A stretch of 64,000 nucleotides of DNA from Flavobacteriaceae bacterium (GTDB lineage: Bacteria; Bacteroidota; Bacteroidia; Flavobacteriales; Flavobacteriaceae), in NCBI GenBank assembly GCA_028280265.1, contig JANQMD010000049.1:62001-126000 (forward strand). Direction: 5' to 3'. Made by a program: the position numbers and the translations under genes. A model generated the notes under the pieces. The model searched no databases. It was not told the DNA's origin and saw only the letters and a program-made list of their open reading frames with translations. Positions 44,644 to 52,148 of the stretch are shown piece after piece; the first letter of the stretch is position 1; the number at the start of each line of letters is the position of its first letter.

Positions 44644-45312
44644 TTAGAACTTCTTTTGAAAATCTTTTACTTTATTTATTTCTTTCATCCCAGGTTTCAG
44701 TTCAAATCGGCTATTGACATCAACCGCATACACTGGCAATCCTGATTTTTTTATTCTTTTGATTTCATCAACATCTTTGGGTCCAATACCTCCGCTTAAA
44801 AAGAAAGGTTTGGATGATGGATACTTTTTTAAAACAGCCCAATTGAACTTCACTCCATTCCCTCCTCGCTCTTTTCCTTTGGTATCGAACAGGAAATAAT
44901 TCACTTCATCTTCATAGGGCTTTAAGATTGAGAAATCAAAATCATCTTTGATTCCAAATACTTTAATAATCTCTATGTCATTCCGAACTCGTTTCGGAAT
45001 CTTATGATGAGAAGCTGAATCAAGTTCAGTTTGACGTAACCCTTCTTTTAAATTTTGAATATACTTCACCGTTTCATCACCATGCAATTGAATTGCCTGT
45101 AGATTATATTCTTCAACTAAGGAAACAACAATCTCAATATATTCATTAACAAAGACACCTGTTTTTTTCACAGACTTTGGAAGCTCTGGAATGATTCCTT
45201 CGAAATTTCTCTTGGACCGATCATAGAAAATAAACCCCATGTAATCGGGTTTCAAATCCGCAATGGATTTGATGTTTTCTATGTCTTTCATTCCGCAAAC
45301 TTTCAGTTTCAT
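44644..45312 (-). CDS. trpF: Phosphoribosylanthranilate isomerase with an in-frame palindrome insertion
   Basis: 222 residues, about 20 longer than usual. Catalytic Cys in LKVCGM, then DYMGFIFYDRSKR, LQAIQLHGDE, Asp in LFDTKG, FFLSGGIG and AVDVNSRFE are all intact, so the (beta/alpha)8 fold should be functional. The extra residues RQTELDSASHHKIPKRVRND come from a 59-base composite palindrome at 44977-45035, placed between the helix ending in KEG and the strand IEIIKVFGI. All three stops are avoided in the coding orientation. It isomerises phosphoribosylanthranilate for TrpC. Confidence 0.93.
   Translation of the reverse strand: MKLKVCGMKDIENIKSIADLKPDYMGFIFYDRSKRNFEGIIPELPKSVKKTGVFVNEYIEIVVSLVEEYNLQAIQLHGDETVKYIQNLKEGLRQTELDSASHHKIPKRVRNDIEIIKVFGIKDDFDFSILKPYEDEVNYFLFDTKGKERGGNGVKFNWAVLKKYPSSKPFFLSGGIGPKDVDEIKRIKKSGLPVYAVDVNSRFELKPGMKEINKVKDFQKKF
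44977..45035. repeat. Composite palindromic unit inserted in frame within trpF
   Basis: Begins GTCA and ends TGAC. It contains hairpin 1, ATTCCGAA-CTCGT-TTCGGAAT (44980-45000), and hairpin 2, CTGAA-TCAAG-TTCAG (45015-45029). The second half matches the free-standing repeat at 45376-45402 and the one at 52022-52045, showing that a dispersed intergenic element has become coding sequence, in the manner of Rickettsia palindromic elements. Confidence 0.85.
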
Positions 45313-45329
45313 TGGTTTATTTCTATGTT

Positions 45330-45355
45330 TGTCATTCCTGCGTAGGCAGGAATCT
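45330..45355 (+). repeat. Palindromic repeat, family A, copy 3
   Basis: GTCATTCCTGCGTAGGCAGG then AATCTA: same as the two GIY-YIG-flanking repeats except GTAG for GAAG in the loop. It occupies the trpC-trpF spacer on its own, without a nuclease gene. Confidence 0.8.
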
Positions 45356-45375
45356 AACTTTTATTCTTATTATTT

Positions 45376-45402
45376 GAGATGCTGAAACAAGTTCAGCATG
45401 AC
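45376..45402 (+). repeat. Palindromic repeat, family B
   Basis: GAG then ATGCTGAA-ACAAG-TTCAGCAT (8-bp stem) then GAC. It shares the trpC-trpF spacer with the family A repeat. Related copies: inside trpF (45009-45035) and, in reverse orientation, next to tRNA-Ser (52022-52045). Confidence 0.8.
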
Positions 45403-45411
45403 GTTAGTTTA

Positions 45412-46197
45412 CTAACGTATTTGACTGATAAAGGCCTCACAAGCTTCTCCTGGATTTTCTGTTTTCATAAAGCTTTCTCCAATTAAAAACCCTTTGAATC
45501 CAATCTCTTTCAAACCAGTTACAATTCTAGGATCACTCAATCCGCTTTCAGAAACTTTGACACAATCGTCTGGAATTTGGCTTGCCAAGGCCATAGAATG
45601 CTCCAAGTCTACTTTGAATGTTTTTAAATTTCGATTGTTAATTCCAATGATTTTATTGCTCAGTTCAATCTTATCCAAATCTTCTTGCGTGTGCACTTCA
45701 TACAAAACTTCTAGTCCTAAATCCTCCGCAAGCTGCCCATAATTTTTTAATTCTTCTTTGGTCAAACAAGTTGCTATCAATAAGATTACATCGGCTCCAA
45801 TAGCTTTGGCTTCTACGATTTGAAAACCATCTACAATAAAATCCTTTCGCAAAATGGGCTTGGTGGTATTGATCGATCTTGCTTGCATCAAATCCACCAT
45901 AGTTCCCCCAAAAAAAGAGGTATCTGTTAAAATAGATTGTGCAGCCACATTTGCATCTAGATATCCTTCTGTAACTTCTTCTACACTTACTTGGTCATTG
46001 ATAATCCCTTTGGAAGGAGATTGTCTTTTAAACTCCGCAATGATCCCTGTAGAGCCTACCTCCATCAAAGATTTTCTCAACGAAAAAGGATCTCTTTTAA
46101 ACAGTGGGCTCTCAACTAATTTTTGTACTGGAACATCTGCCTTTATCTTGGCTATTTCCTTCTTTTTAAATGCTATGATTTTATCTAGTATTGTCAT
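45412..46197 (-). CDS. trpC: Indole-3-glycerol phosphate synthase
   Basis: 261 residues. Closes the indole ring from carboxyphenylaminodeoxyribulose phosphate. Signatures: IIAEFKRQSPSKGIIN with the catalytic lysine, FFGGTMVDL, PILRKDFIVDGFQI, GINNRNLKTF, SESGLSDPRIV and GFLIGESFM. Monofunctional, with a normal length. Lies 99 bases upstream of trpF with two palindromes between, and 151 bases downstream of trpD with another. Confidence 0.97.
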   Translation of the reverse strand: MTILDKIIAFKKKEIAKIKADVPVQKLVESPLFKRDPFSLRKSLMEVGSTGIIAEFKRQSPSKGIINDQVSVEEVTEGYLDANVAAQSILTDTSFFGGTMVDLMQARSINTTKPILRKDFIVDGFQIVEAKAIGADVILLIATCLTKEELKNYGQLAEDLGLEVLYEVHTQEDLDKIELSNKIIGINNRNLKTFKVDLEHSMALASQIPDDCVKVSESGLSDPRIVTGLKEIGFKGFLIGESFMKTENPGEACEAFISQIR

Positions 46198-46268
46198 ACT
46201 TTAAATTACTAATTTTCAATTATGAATTACGAATTGTTCTCCTTTTCAGAAATTCATATTCTTCACTT

Positions 46269-46347
46269 GTCATTTCGAGCTTGTTGAGAAATCTCCGAGA
46301 TTCCTCCGTTATCACTTCGACTACGCTCAGTGGCCAGTCGGAATGAC
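46269..46347. repeat. Palindromic element in the trpC-trpD spacer
   Basis: A 79-base unit bounded by GTCATT and AATGAC (outer pairs GTCATTTCGA / TCGGAATGAC). Internal parts GAGAAATCTC and CGACTACGCTCAG look like fragments of further palindromes of the same dispersed class. No coding potential. Confidence 0.7.
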
Positions 46348-46348
46348 A

Positions 46349-47338
46349 TTATATATTCACTAATCTTTCCAAACAACTCTTCGCTTTCCCCCCAAACAGA
46401 GACTCTTTTGCCACTGAAAAAGCATCATCAAATGATTTATTGGCATCCACAATCTTCAAGGCGAAAGCAGCATTGGTCAAAACCACCTTGTTTTGGGCTT
46501 CGCTTCCTTCTCCATCCAAAATAGTTTTAAAAATTTTTGCTGCCTCAGCTACTGAGTTCCCTCCATAGATATCGGACTGTAAAATTCTCTTTTGCCCTAT
46601 ATCTTCTGGATTGATCAACCGTTCTCCTTCCTTGGCAAACAACTTAAATCCACTGGTTAGAGAGATTTCATCATAACCATCTAATGCGTGGACAATTCCG
46701 TAGTTGGCTCCTTCTTCCTGGAGGATATAATTGTACAACCTTGCGACTTCGAGATTGAATGTCCCCAACATCGAATTTTGTGGAGAGCTTGGATTTACCA
46801 AAGGTCCTAACATGTTAAAAAATGTTTTCAGAGCCAAAGCTTTTCTTGTAGGGCCTACGGCTTTCATTGCAGGGTGAAATTTTGGAGCATGTAGAAAACA
46901 AATATTGGCTTTGTCTAAATGGCTCTTTAAGGTGTCTTCATCATTGGTAAATTCATATCCAAAACTCTCTAACATATCGGAAGAACCTGACTTTGACGAC
47001 ACACTGTAATTTCCGTGTTTCGCAACTTTTTGACCAGTTCCTGCGACGATAAAAGAAGTCAATGTAGATATATTGAACGTGTCTTTTCCATCACCTCCTG
47101 TTCCAACAATGTCAATGGTATTGTATTCAGACAAATCAACTTTAATTGCCAATTCCTTCAGTGCTTCTCGAAATCCCCCTAATTCACTGGCTGTGATTGG
47201 ACGCATCATAAAAACAGTCATAAAAGAAGCCAAATGTGCATCGTTGTATTTCTCACCAGCAATATCGATCAGAATTTTCTTTGCCTCTGATTTTGACAAT
47301 CTTTTGTGCTGGTATAATTTGTTAAGTATTTTTTTCAT
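46349..47338 (-). CDS. trpD: Anthranilate phosphoribosyltransferase
   Basis: 329 residues from ATG 47338 (KKILNKLYQHKRLSKSEAK); an upstream frame start at 47383 lies within a repeat and is rejected. Transfers phosphoribose from PRPP to anthranilate. Signatures: DIVGTGGDGKDTFNIST, KHGNYSVSSKSGSSDMLE, the HAPKFHPAMK loop and RKALALKTFFNMLGPL. Its stop is two bases from the palindromic element at 46269-46347. Confidence 0.96.
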   Translation of the reverse strand: MKKILNKLYQHKRLSKSEAKKILIDIAGEKYNDAHLASFMTVFMMRPITASELGGFREALKELAIKVDLSEYNTIDIVGTGGDGKDTFNISTLTSFIVAGTGQKVAKHGNYSVSSKSGSSDMLESFGYEFTNDEDTLKSHLDKANICFLHAPKFHPAMKAVGPTRKALALKTFFNMLGPLVNPSSPQNSMLGTFNLEVARLYNYILQEEGANYGIVHALDGYDEISLTSGFKLFAKEGERLINPEDIGQKRILQSDIYGGNSVAEAAKIFKTILDGEGSEAQNKVVLTNAAFALKIVDANKSFDDAFSVAKESLFGGKAKSCLERLVNI

Positions 47339-47351
47339 TTTATTCTTTGTT

Positions 47352-47424
47352 GTCATTGCGATCACGCTTAGCGTGAGAGGCAATCTTAATAATAGTCAGA
47401 TTACTTCGTTTCACTCGTAATGAC
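47352..47424. repeat. Palindromic element family C in the trpD-trpG spacer
   Basis: 73 bases bounded by GTCATTGCGA and TCGTAATGAC (near-perfect 10-bp terminal inverted repeats). Internal features are ATCACGCTTAGCGTGA and CAGATTACTTCG. The same ends and the CAGATTACTTCG core recur at 52053-52146. Confidence 0.78.
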
Positions 47425-47427
47425 ACC

Positions 47428-48006
47428 TCATGATTTGTACGCTTCAATAAAATTAGACACGATCTGTTCTCCCACTTCAGTTAAGATGGATTCGGGATGA
47501 AACTGCACCGCACTGATTGCATATTCTTTGTGTCTTAACGACATGATTTTCCCTTCTTCGTCAATCGAGGTGATCTCTAATTCCTCTGGGAAATCTTCTT
47601 GGGAAGCAATCCACGAATGGTATCTTGCTGCAGGGAACTGGTTAGGTACATTTTTATAAATCGTAGCATTTGCATTGGTTACTTTCATCTCTGTCGCTAC
47701 ACCATGAAATACTTCTTCCATGTTGATGATCTTTCCTCCAAATACCTCTGTGATAGCTTGTAAACCGAGGCACACTCCAAAAATGGGTTTCTTCCCAGCA
47801 TACATTTTAATCACATCCTTCAAGATCCCTGCTTCCTCAGGAATTCCAGGGCCCGGAGATAGCATAATCAAATCGTAATCATTGATTTCTTCCAGTTCAA
47901 TTTCGTCATTTCTATACACTGCAGGAAATTCACCTGTAATTTTCTCAACCATATGAACCAGGTTGTAGGTAAACGAATCGTAATTGTCTATAATGAGTAT
48001 TTTCAT
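47428..48006 (-). CDS. trpG: Anthranilate synthase glutamine amidotransferase component
   Basis: 192 residues. Class I glutaminase with the triad visible: Cys in GVCLGLQAITEVFGG, and His and Glu in VQFHPESILTE. LSPGPGIPEEAG is the oxyanion-side motif. N-terminus ILIIDNYDSFTYNLVH is characteristic of TrpG/PabA; the location next to trpE favours TrpG. Supplies ammonia to TrpE. 82 bases downstream of trpE, in a spacer with repeated AAAGT-type words. Confidence 0.96.
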   Translation of the reverse strand: MKILIIDNYDSFTYNLVHMVEKITGEFPAVYRNDEIELEEINDYDLIMLSPGPGIPEEAGILKDVIKMYAGKKPIFGVCLGLQAITEVFGGKIINMEEVFHGVATEMKVTNANATIYKNVPNQFPAARYHSWIASQEDFPEELEITSIDEEGKIMSLRHKEYAISAVQFHPESILTEVGEQIVSNFIEAYKS

Positions 48007-48088
48007 TTTTTTAGTTTTAAAGTTTGAATGTCATAAAGTCTGTAAAGTTTTATCACTTTTGACTTTAAAAACTTTTCAACTTTTATAC

Positions 48089-49498
48089 TTATATTTTTTC
48101 TGCTAAAATCAATGCTTTTTTCAAAGCCGCTAATTTGTTATTTACTTCTTGCAATTCCTTTTCTTCATCGGAATGAATAACAATTCCTGCGCCTGCTTGG
48201 TAATACAATTTGTTCTGTTTGCTTACAAAAGAGCGAATGGCAATTGCCAAATTCACAGAACCGTTCAATCCTATAATACCCACAGCTCCACCGTAAAATC
48301 CACGCGATTGGTTTTCATAAGCATCAATCAACTCCATCGCTTTGTATTTGGGCGCACCACTTAAAGTTCCTGCCGGGAACGTATCTCCTACAATTTTCAT
48401 CGGATCTCCTTTTATTTGCCCTTGCACGGTAGAAACCAAATGAATCACATGGCTAAAAAATTGCACTTCTTTGAATACCTCTACATTGACGTTTTCTGCA
48501 TGTTTGCTTAGGTCGTTTCTTGCCAAATCAACCAACATCACGTGTTCTGCAGTTTCTTTTTTGTCTTCAGATAGAATTTTTCCCAATTTGATATCCTCTG
48601 CCATATCTCCTGTTCTGCGGAAAGTTCCTGCAATAGGATTGATGATGGCTTTTCCATCATCTACTTTGATTTGTGCTTCCGGTGAGGATCCCATCAACTT
48701 AAAACTGCCATAATCAAAGTAAAACAAATATGGAGATGGATTGATAGAACGCAACGCTCTGTATACATTAAATTCATCTCCTTTGAATTCCTGCTGAAAC
48801 TGACGTGACAGCACCAATTGAAAAACATCTCCTCGCTTGCAATGTGACTTTGCTTTGGTGACATATTCTCTAAAGTCCTCATCGGTACAATTCGAAGATT
48901 CATTCCCAACAATTTCAAAAGCTTGTGTATTGAAGGCTTGTGCATCAATGATTGTTTCGATTTCTGAAATTCTAGATTCTGATCCTTCTTCAAGATTCTC
49001 AATCAATATCATTTCATCGTTGAAGTGATTGATTGCAATCACAAATCGATAAAAACTATACTGCATAAAAGGAATGGCAGAAGGAGCAGGTTTGTTCTCG
49101 AATTTAATAGTTTCAAAATATTGAACACTGTCATACGTCGTGTAGCCATACAAACCATTAAAGGATTGTAAGGACTCTTCACAATTCAAGTGAATCTGAG
49201 ATGTGAATGTTGAAAAAAGCTCGTAAAAATTTCCGTCTACTTCTTCATGCATCAATTTCTTTCCATGATGATCTACTGAAAACAGATGATCCTCCACTTT
49301 CATAGAAACGATTGGCTCTATACATAGAAAAGAATAACTTTCTTCTTTACTGTGATAATCAGAACTCTCCAACAAAAGGGTATTGGGGTATCGATCTCTA
49401 AATCGCAAATACAGACCAACGGGTGTTATTGTATCTGAAATTCGCTGTAAGCTCTTGGTATTTATGGTTATTTTTTGCACTTCTGCTATTGATTTCAA
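48089..49498 (-). CDS. trpE: Anthranilate synthase component I
   Basis: 469 residues. Chorismate-binding signatures: FQLVLSRQF, SPSPYLFYFD-type segment (NPSPYLFYFDYG), GSSPEAQIKV, PIAGTFRRTG, EHVMLVDLARNDLS, TFPAGTLSGAPKYKAMELI and GFYGGAVG. Converts chorismate and ammonia to anthranilate; usually feedback-inhibited by tryptophan through an N-terminal LLES motif, present here as LLLESSDY. First structural gene of the operon, behind an attenuator with a Trp-rich leader peptide. Confidence 0.97.
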   Translation of the reverse strand: MKSIAEVQKITINTKSLQRISDTITPVGLYLRFRDRYPNTLLLESSDYHSKEESYSFLCIEPIVSMKVEDHLFSVDHHGKKLMHEEVDGNFYELFSTFTSQIHLNCEESLQSFNGLYGYTTYDSVQYFETIKFENKPAPSAIPFMQYSFYRFVIAINHFNDEMILIENLEEGSESRISEIETIIDAQAFNTQAFEIVGNESSNCTDEDFREYVTKAKSHCKRGDVFQLVLSRQFQQEFKGDEFNVYRALRSINPSPYLFYFDYGSFKLMGSSPEAQIKVDDGKAIINPIAGTFRRTGDMAEDIKLGKILSEDKKETAEHVMLVDLARNDLSKHAENVNVEVFKEVQFFSHVIHLVSTVQGQIKGDPMKIVGDTFPAGTLSGAPKYKAMELIDAYENQSRGFYGGAVGIIGLNGSVNLAIAIRSFVSKQNKLYYQAGAGIVIHSDEEKELQEVNNKLAALKKALILAEKI

Positions 49499-49520
49499 TG
49501 TTTTTATTCAAATGAAAAAA

Positions 49521-49540
49521 GGCTTATCGTGAGATAAGCC
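49521..49540 (-). terminator. trp attenuator terminator hairpin
   Basis: On the minus strand GGCTTATC-TCAC-GATAAGCC followed by TTTTTT, ending 16 bases before the trpE ATG. An upstream segment GTGAGA (49575-49570) is complementary to the TCTCAC of the left arm and loop, and ATAAG nearby to CTTAT of the left arm, giving candidate antiterminator pairings when a ribosome stalls on the Trp codons. Confidence 0.8.
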
Positions 49541-49579
49541 TTTTTTATATGTTACATACAAGATTGGGTTCTCACTTAT

Positions 49580-49624
49580 TTAAATAAGAGAGTTCCACCA
49601 CCAAGTATTTTGTTGTCTTTGCAT
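49580..49624 (-). CDS. trpL: trp leader peptide with three consecutive Trp codons
   Basis: ATG 49624 to TAA 49582-49580 encodes MQRQQNTWWWNSLI. The TGG TGG TGG run is at 49603-49595. The start codon is only about three to five bases after the predicted transcription start, so the peptide is nearly leaderless. Position, Trp codons and the following terminator fit the Bacteroid-trp attenuator class described for Bacteroidota. Ribosome stalling under tryptophan starvation would prevent the terminator and allow trpE expression. Confidence 0.87.
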   Translation of the reverse strand: MQRQQNTWWWNSLI

Positions 49625-49631
49625 GATGAAG

Positions 49632-49662
49632 CAAATTTAGAAACTGGAATTCAATGTGACAA
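49632..49662 (-). promoter_or_regulatory. trp operon promoter
   Basis: On the minus strand TTG at 49662-49660, a 20-base spacer, and TAAATTTG at 49639-49632, matching the Bacteroidota -33/-7 consensus (TTTG, about 19 bases, TAnnTTTG). Start of transcription is expected near 49627. Confidence 0.75.
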
Positions 49663-49841
49663 GTTTTCTTTTCATTTTTTTACGTCAATTAACAATCTGT
49701 AAGAGAATTGCATTAAATTCAAAAAACAAATTACATATTTCACATGTTTACAATAAAAAAGTTTACATAAGTAATTAAAAGTATGTTTTTAGTTTATTTT
49801 AAAAACAATTAATCCATTCTTTGTATCAAAATTAAAACAAC

Positions 49842-49859
49842 CTCTCGACTACGCTCGAG
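49842..49859. repeat. Short palindrome upstream of asnB
   Basis: TCTCGA-CTACGC-TCGAGA, a 6-bp stem, 21 bases before the asnB ATG. It resembles the CGACTACGCTC part of the 46269-46347 element and may be a truncated copy. No clear TAnnTTTG promoter was found in the 256 bases between trpL and asnB on the plus strand. Confidence 0.55.
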
Positions 49860-49880
49860 ATAAAACTTAAAAAATAGATT

Positions 49881-51542
49881 ATGTGCGGAATTGTATGTGC
49901 GTTTGAGATCAAAGAAAGCTCTGAAAAGTTACGTCCACAAATATTAGAAATGTCTAAAAGTATTAGACACAGAGGTCCGGATTGGAGTGGTATTTACAGT
50001 GACGAAAGAGCAATTTTGGCCCATGAAAGATTGGCCATTGTAGATCCAGCTTCAGGAAAGCAACCTTTGTTTAGCAGGGATAAAAAATTGGTATTAGCCG
50101 CTAATGGCGAAATATACAATCATCAGGAATTAAGAAAGCAATTTGAAGGAACTTACGAGTTTCAAACACAATCAGACTGTGAAGTTATCCTAGCTCTTTA
50201 TGAAGCGAAAGGGGATTCTTTTTTAGATGATTTGAATGGAATTTTTGGGTTTGCCATCTACAACACGGAGACTGATGAATATTTAATTGCCAGAGATCAT
50301 ATGGGAATTATTCCTTTGTATCATGGTTGGGATAAAAATGGCACCTATTATGTGGCTTCTGAATTAAAAGCTTTAGAGGGGATTTGCAACAAGATTGAAG
50401 TATTTCCCCCAGGACATTATTTATCTAGCAAAGAGGGTCTCCAAAAATGGTATCAAAGAGATTGGATGGAGTACGAAGCTGTGAAAGAAAATCAGACTTC
50501 CATAGATGAATTGAGAGATGCCTTGGAAGCAGCAGTGCACAGACAATTAATGTCTGATGTTCCTTACGGAGTTCTACTGTCTGGTGGACTGGATTCGTCC
50601 ATCACTTCTGCCATTGCTAAAAAATACGCTCAAAAGAGAATCGAATCTGGCGATACACAAGAAGCTTGGTGGCCGCAATTGCATTCTTTTTCTATAGGTT
50701 TAGAAGGCTCTCCTGATTTGGCCGCTGCTAAAAAAGTGTCGGAACACATTGGTACGATTCATCATGAAATTACTTTTACAATTCAAGAAGGATTGGATGC
50801 GATTCGAGATGTAATCTATCACTTAGAAACCTATGACATTACCACTGTAAGAGCCTCAACTCCGATGTATTTAATGGCCAGAGTCATTAAATCTATGGGA
50901 ATTAAAATGGTATTGTCTGGTGAAGGAGCTGACGAAATCTTTGGTGGTTACTTGTATTTCCATAAAGCACCAGATGCCGAAGAATTTCACAAAGAGACTG
51001 TAAGGAAATTGGACAAGCTCTATCAATACGATTGCTTACGTGCAAATAAAAGTTTAGCTGCTTGGGGTATTGAAGGTCGCGTTCCTTTCTTGGACAAAGA
51101 ATTTATGGATGTTGCCATGCGCATCAATCCTAAAGATAAAATGATTAATGGAGAGCGTATGGAAAAATGGGTATTGCGCAAAGCATTTGAAAGCTACCTG
51201 CCAGAGTCTGTGGCTTGGCGACAAAAAGAGCAATTCTCTGACGGGGTAGGCTACAGTTGGATTGATACATTAAAAGCATTGGTTGATACTTCTGTAACTG
51301 ACGAACAAATGCAAAATGCCAAGCATCGTTTCCCCATACAGACTCCAAGAACCAAAGAAGAATATTATTACCGTTCTGTGTTTGAACAACATTTCCCATC
51401 TGAAACTGCCGCTCTAACTGTGCCTTCAGTTCCGTCAATTGCATGTAGCTCTCCGACTGCATTGGCGTGGGATCAAAGTTTCCAGAACGTTAACGAGCCT
51501 AGCGGACGCGCTATAAAGACAGTGCATGAAGATGCCTACTAG
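49881..51542 (+). CDS. asnB: Asparagine synthase B (glutamine-hydrolysing)
   Basis: 553 residues. Cys2 (MCGIVCAF) is the Ntn glutaminase nucleophile, followed by RHRGPDWSG, AHERLAIVDP and GEIYNHQELR. The synthetase domain has the P-loop GVLLSGGLDSS at about residue 230, GEGADEIFGGYLYFHKAP and the C-terminal VAWRQKEQFSDGVGYSWI. This is the E. coli AsnB type in length and layout. Makes asparagine from aspartate, glutamine and ATP. Single gene with a terminator-like hairpin 26 bases after the stop. Confidence 0.96.
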   Translation: MCGIVCAFEIKESSEKLRPQILEMSKSIRHRGPDWSGIYSDERAILAHERLAIVDPASGKQPLFSRDKKLVLAANGEIYNHQELRKQFEGTYEFQTQSDCEVILALYEAKGDSFLDDLNGIFGFAIYNTETDEYLIARDHMGIIPLYHGWDKNGTYYVASELKALEGICNKIEVFPPGHYLSSKEGLQKWYQRDWMEYEAVKENQTSIDELRDALEAAVHRQLMSDVPYGVLLSGGLDSSITSAIAKKYAQKRIESGDTQEAWWPQLHSFSIGLEGSPDLAAAKKVSEHIGTIHHEITFTIQEGLDAIRDVIYHLETYDITTVRASTPMYLMARVIKSMGIKMVLSGEGADEIFGGYLYFHKAPDAEEFHKETVRKLDKLYQYDCLRANKSLAAWGIEGRVPFLDKEFMDVAMRINPKDKMINGERMEKWVLRKAFESYLPESVAWRQKEQFSDGVGYSWIDTLKALVDTSVTDEQMQNAKHRFPIQTPRTKEEYYYRSVFEQHFPSETAALTVPSVPSIACSSPTALAWDQSFQNVNEPSGRAIKTVHEDAY

Positions 51543-51567
51543 AAGTTTGTTTTAATTTTGAAAGAGG

Positions 51568-51605
51568 TCGTCTGTAGAGTAATTTATAGGCGATTTCTTT
51601 TTAGT
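51568..51605 (+). terminator. Probable asnB terminator
   Basis: TCGTCTGTA / TATAGGCGA form a 9-bp stem with two G-U pairs and an 8-nt loop, followed by TTTCTTTTT. Confidence 0.55.
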
Positions 51606-51892
51606 CTTTTTTTTAGTGTAAGAGTGCTTGATTGAAAATCTGCTTGAACTTACTCCTTAGCTTATCTATACAAAGGTACTGATCGTATTATGATCTGGAG
51701 TAATACAGCCCGCTAAGCTACATATAATTGATGTTCGCGCATCGCCTTGTCAACCTATATCAGGGACTTACATTACTATATCATTCATCATTCAAATATT
51801 GTCAATCAAAAATCTACAATCGTCAATAACAAACACAACAATTGATCTTGATCCTATTAAAATACCAACCCAAAAACCTGATTAAAACCAAA
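51606..51892. other. Gene-free stretch between asnB and tRNA-Ser
   Basis: No convincing reading frame. One possible folded element lies at 51658-51720: TAGCTTA pairs with TAAGCTA, with GATC...GATC (51681-51695) inside. The remainder is simple AT-rich sequence. Confidence 0.4.
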
Positions 51893-51895
51893 AAA

Positions 51896-51917
51896 ACTGC
51901 CTCAGTTATGAGACAGT
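51896..51917 (-). terminator. Terminator of the tRNA-Ser transcript
   Basis: On the minus strand ACTGTCTCA / TGAGGCAGT (9 bp, one G-U pair, 4-nt loop) followed by TTTTTTGG, starting 12 bases after the tRNA 3' end. Confidence 0.75.
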
Positions 51918-51929
51918 TTCTTTCTTTTG

Positions 51930-52017
51930 CAGTGAGGAAGGGATTCGAACCCTCGATACCCTTTTGAGGTATACACACTTTCCAGGCGTGCGCCTTCGAC
52001 CACTCGGCCACCTCACT
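51930..52017 (-). tRNA. tRNA-Ser (anticodon GGA)
   Basis: 88 nt with a long variable arm, as expected for a class II tRNA. Acceptor stem AGTGAGG / CCTCACT with discriminator G and no encoded CCA; anticodon stem CACGC / GTGTG with loop CTGGAAA, anticodon GGA; T arm GAGGGTTCGAATCCCTTC. Reads UCC and UCU serine codons. Two palindromic repeats lie directly upstream of it. Confidence 0.95.
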
Positions 52018-52021
52018 ATTT

Positions 52022-52045
52022 ATACTGAACTTGATTCAGTATCTC
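52022..52045 (-). repeat. Palindromic repeat, family B, next to tRNA-Ser
   Basis: ATACTGAA-CTTGA-TTCAGTAT then CTC: an 8-bp stem, the reverse-orientation counterpart of the repeat at 45376-45402, starting five bases upstream of the tRNA 5' end. Confidence 0.75.
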
Positions 52046-52052
52046 TTCTCTA

Positions 52053-52146
52053 GTCATTGCGAATGCAATGAAGCAATCTCATTATAAAAAACAGATTACT
52101 TCGCCATATGTTCCCAAATCAAGTTTGGGGCAAGCCTCGTAATGAC
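52053..52146. repeat. Palindromic element family C with nested palindrome, rimM 3' side
   Basis: 94 bases bounded by GTCATTGCGA and TCGTAATGAC with the CAGATTACTTCG core also seen at 47352-47424. An additional palindrome, CCCAAATCAAGTTTGGGG, is nested in the right half, making this copy longer. It ends two bases from the rimM stop codon. Confidence 0.78.
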
Positions 52147-52148
52147 AT

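Noticed and set aside
42564..45402. Palindromic repeats as a CRISPR array
   Set aside because: Repeats are irregularly spaced, in both orientations, separated by genes, and no cas gene is present.
48694..49002. 102-codon frame nested in trpE on the same strand
   Set aside because: It lies in another frame of strongly conserved trpE; composition is unnatural for a protein.
51823..52011. Minus-strand frame of 62 codons through the serine tRNA
   Set aside because: It is the tRNA gene read as protein; the cloverleaf is complete.
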